Positions 6,000-7,669 of a stretch of DNA of 7,669 nucleotides are shown piece by piece. The stretch covers positions 1 to 7,669 of the forward strand of contig JAFNAU010000085.1 of NCBI GenBank assembly GCA_017860335.1, read 5' to 3'. The notes beneath the pieces were generated by a model that saw nothing but the letters and a program-made list of their open reading frames with translations, was not told the origin of the DNA and did not search any database. The stretch's first letter is position 1. Each line of letters begins with the position of its first letter. This DNA comes from Bacteroidota bacterium (GTDB taxonomy: Bacteria; Bacteroidota; Bacteroidia; Bacteroidales; Paludibacteraceae). The position numbers were made by a program, and so were the translations under genes.

Positions 6000-7669
6000 A
6001 TGAAAGCACGTATTTTAATTGCAGGTTTTTTTGCGCTGTCCGTTATGAGTAGTGTAAGCGCAACCCATTCAAAGCAGGAATTGAAACTGAGGTACAATAC
6101 TCCTGCCGATTGTTGGGAAAAAACGCTTCCGCTGGGCAACGGACGAATAGGAATGATGCCCGATGGCGGCATTGAAACAGATCATATTGTGCTCAACGAT
6201 ATTACGATGTGGTCGGGTAGTGAGCAGGATGCGCTCAATTCCGATGCCATAAAGTATTTGCCGCAAATTCGCCAACTATTGCTTGAAGGTAAAAATATTG
6301 AAGCACAGGATATGATGTACGGGCATTTTAAATGCAAGGGAGAAGGTTCGGGATTTGGCAGTGGTAAGGATGTACCTTATGGCTGTTTTCAGATGCTGGG
6401 CGATTTATATATACATCAAACTTTCCCGACCACAAGAGCTGAAGAAAAATACTCACGCACTTTGAGTTTGTCGGATGCTGTAGCTTCAACTTCATTTTCG
6501 AAAGGCGATTTGCAAATTACCAGAGAATATCTGGCTTCACACGCTGATAATGTGCTGGTAATCAAAATTTCGGCCAATAAGAAGAAATCAGTTTCGTTTG
6601 AATTGGAACTAAGCCGCACTGAACGGGCTAATATATCAGAAAAAGATAATATCCTGATAATGGAAGGCCAACTCAACGATGGTTGCAATGGAACAAAAGG
6701 CGTGAAATTCCTGACGAAAGTGAAAATTGTGCATAAAGGTGGAACAATCTCAACGGTTGGGAATAGACTGTCGTTACAGGATGCTGACGAAGCCATGATT
6801 TTGGTATCTGCTTCCACCAATATGCTGGATAAGAATTATCTTCAAACAGCGGATGAACTGCTTACAAAAGCTGAGAAACGTTCATATTCAACTATTAAAA
6901 AACAGCACATCAAAAAATATCAGGAAAAATTCAATCGGGTGGAATTGAATTTAGGTGCTCAAAATACGACGGATGCCACCGACAGACGGTTGAATGATTT
7001 TCAGAAAAACGACGATCCAGCATTTGCAGCCCTTTATTTTCAATTTGGCAGATACCTGATGATAAGCGGAACGAATGAACAATCGCTGCCACTCAATTTA
7101 CAGGGATTGTGGTCAAATACGGTTCAAACACCATGGAATGGCGATTATCATCTGAATATCAACCTTCAGATGAACTATTGGCTTACCGAAGTTTGCAATC
7201 TGTCGGAGTTGCATAAACCACTCATTGAGTTTACCAAATCCTTAGTTCCGTCAGGGACAGCCACAGCAAAAACCTACTACGGAGCCGAAGGATGGACAGC
7301 CCATATGATGAGCAACCCGTGGAAATTTACTGCTCCCGGCGAACACGCTTCGTGGGGTGCGACAGTCACGGGTGGTGCGTGGCTTTGCGGGCATCTTTGG
7401 GAACATTATGCTTTTACACAGGATAAAGATTACCTGGCATCGGTTTATCCGACACTCAAAGGAGCTGCGGACTTCTTTCTGTCAACACTTATCAAAGAAC
7501 CCACACACGACTGGTTGGTTACTGCACCGTCGTCATCGCCCGAGAATGGTTTCCGCCAACCGGGAACAAATCAAACCGCTTACGTATGCATGGGCCCTGC
7601 TATGGATACACAAATCATGACCGAACTTTTCAATAATGTGCTTTCTGCTTCCCGGATTTTGGAAATTGA
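6000..7669 (+). CDS. GH95 alpha-L-fucosidase, secreted; 3' end cut by the window edge
   Basis: Hydrolyses terminal alpha-L-fucose, typically alpha-1,2-linked, from host or plant glycans; some GH95 members act on alpha-L-galactose. The frame is open from ATG 6000 to the last base: 556 codons plus two bases, of about 800 expected. Signal peptide about 1-21 (ends SSVSA), no lipobox, so probably periplasmic. The N-terminal domain starts with WEKTLPLGNGRIGMM (39-53) and LNDITMWSG (65-73). The (alpha/alpha)6 barrel begins near 335 and contains LPLNLQGLW (363-371), WNGDYHLNINLQMNYW (379-394) with N386 and N388 matching the paired active-site Asn of the family, and the general-acid motif APSSSPEN with E515. 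The active-site aspartate expected further downstream lies outside the window. The gene sits 20 bp after the GH110-like ORF with no terminator between, so they likely share a transcript. Confidence 0.93.
   Translation, partial: MKARILIAGFFALSVMSSVSATHSKQELKLRYNTPADCWEKTLPLGNGRIGMMPDGGIETDHIVLNDITMWSGSEQDALNSDAIKYLPQIRQLLLEGKNIEAQDMMYGHFKCKGEGSGFGSGKDVPYGCFQMLGDLYIHQTFPTTRAEEKYSRTLSLSDAVASTSFSKGDLQITREYLASHADNVLVIKISANKKKSVSFELELSRTERANISEKDNILIMEGQLNDGCNGTKGVKFLTKVKIVHKGGTISTVGNRLSLQDADEAMILVSASTNMLDKNYLQTADELLTKAEKRSYSTIKKQHIKKYQEKFNRVELNLGAQNTTDATDRRLNDFQKNDDPAFAALYFQFGRYLMISGTNEQSLPLNLQGLWSNTVQTPWNGDYHLNINLQMNYWLTEVCNLSELHKPLIEFTKSLVPSGTATAKTYYGAEGWTAHMMSNPWKFTAPGEHASWGATVTGGAWLCGHLWEHYAFTQDKDYLASVYPTLKGAADFFLSTLIKEPTHDWLVTAPSSSPENGFRQPGTNQTAYVCMGPAMDTQIMTELFNNVLSASRILEI

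Noticed and set aside
6416..6820. 134-codon minus-strand open frame inside the GH95 gene
   Set aside because: It is a shadow of the conserved GH95 frame, with no family resemblance or start context.
7357..7620. 87-codon plus-strand open frame near the window end
   Set aside because: It overlaps the catalytic part of GH95 in another frame; the GH95 frame is intact through this region, including the SPEN motif.

Overview
The window looks like a piece of a Bacteroidota chromosome, probably Bacteroidales. Three things point there: a type IX secretion C-terminal sorting domain on a large secreted nuclease, Bacteroidota-type promoter motifs (TAnnTTTG at -7, TTTG near -33) without clear Shine-Dalgarno sequences, and Bacteroides-type GH110 and GH95 glycosidase sequences. 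All five protein-coding genes are on the + strand. I cannot name the genus.

Layout: (1) Positions 1-2071 hold a two-gene putrescine unit: agmatine deiminase (aguA) and N-carbamoylputrescine amidohydrolase (aguB), which together convert agmatine to putrescine. aguA is odd. It has no in-frame ATG before its conserved core, its 5' end consists of a heptamer tandem repeat plus a C-rich/G-rich palindromic element, and a second, related palindrome lies in frame inside the coding region. (2) Positions 2093-2166 hold a perfect 15-bp stem (probable terminator) followed directly by a well-matched promoter. (3) Positions 2196-5036 encode a 946-residue secreted multidomain nuclease: endonuclease I domain, Ig-like domain, then two fibronectin-III-like domains that each appear to be split by an inserted domain, and a T9SS sorting tail. 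(4) Positions 5037-5343 are intergenic, with a strong terminator and a predicted promoter. (5) Positions 5344-7669 hold a glycan-degradation unit: a short lipoprotein-like ORF that looks like the C-terminal remnant of a GH110 alpha-1,3-galactosidase, then, 20 bp later, a GH95 alpha-L-fucosidase that runs off the end of the window.

The most unusual signal is the pair of related palindromic elements in aguA. Both are read in the same register and give similar peptides (SSSxSP...GF), which resembles the Rickettsia palindromic elements that insert in frame into genes. The truncated GH110 and the nested domain architecture of the nuclease are the next most interesting. I saw no CRISPR array, tRNA, rRNA, transposase or defence system.
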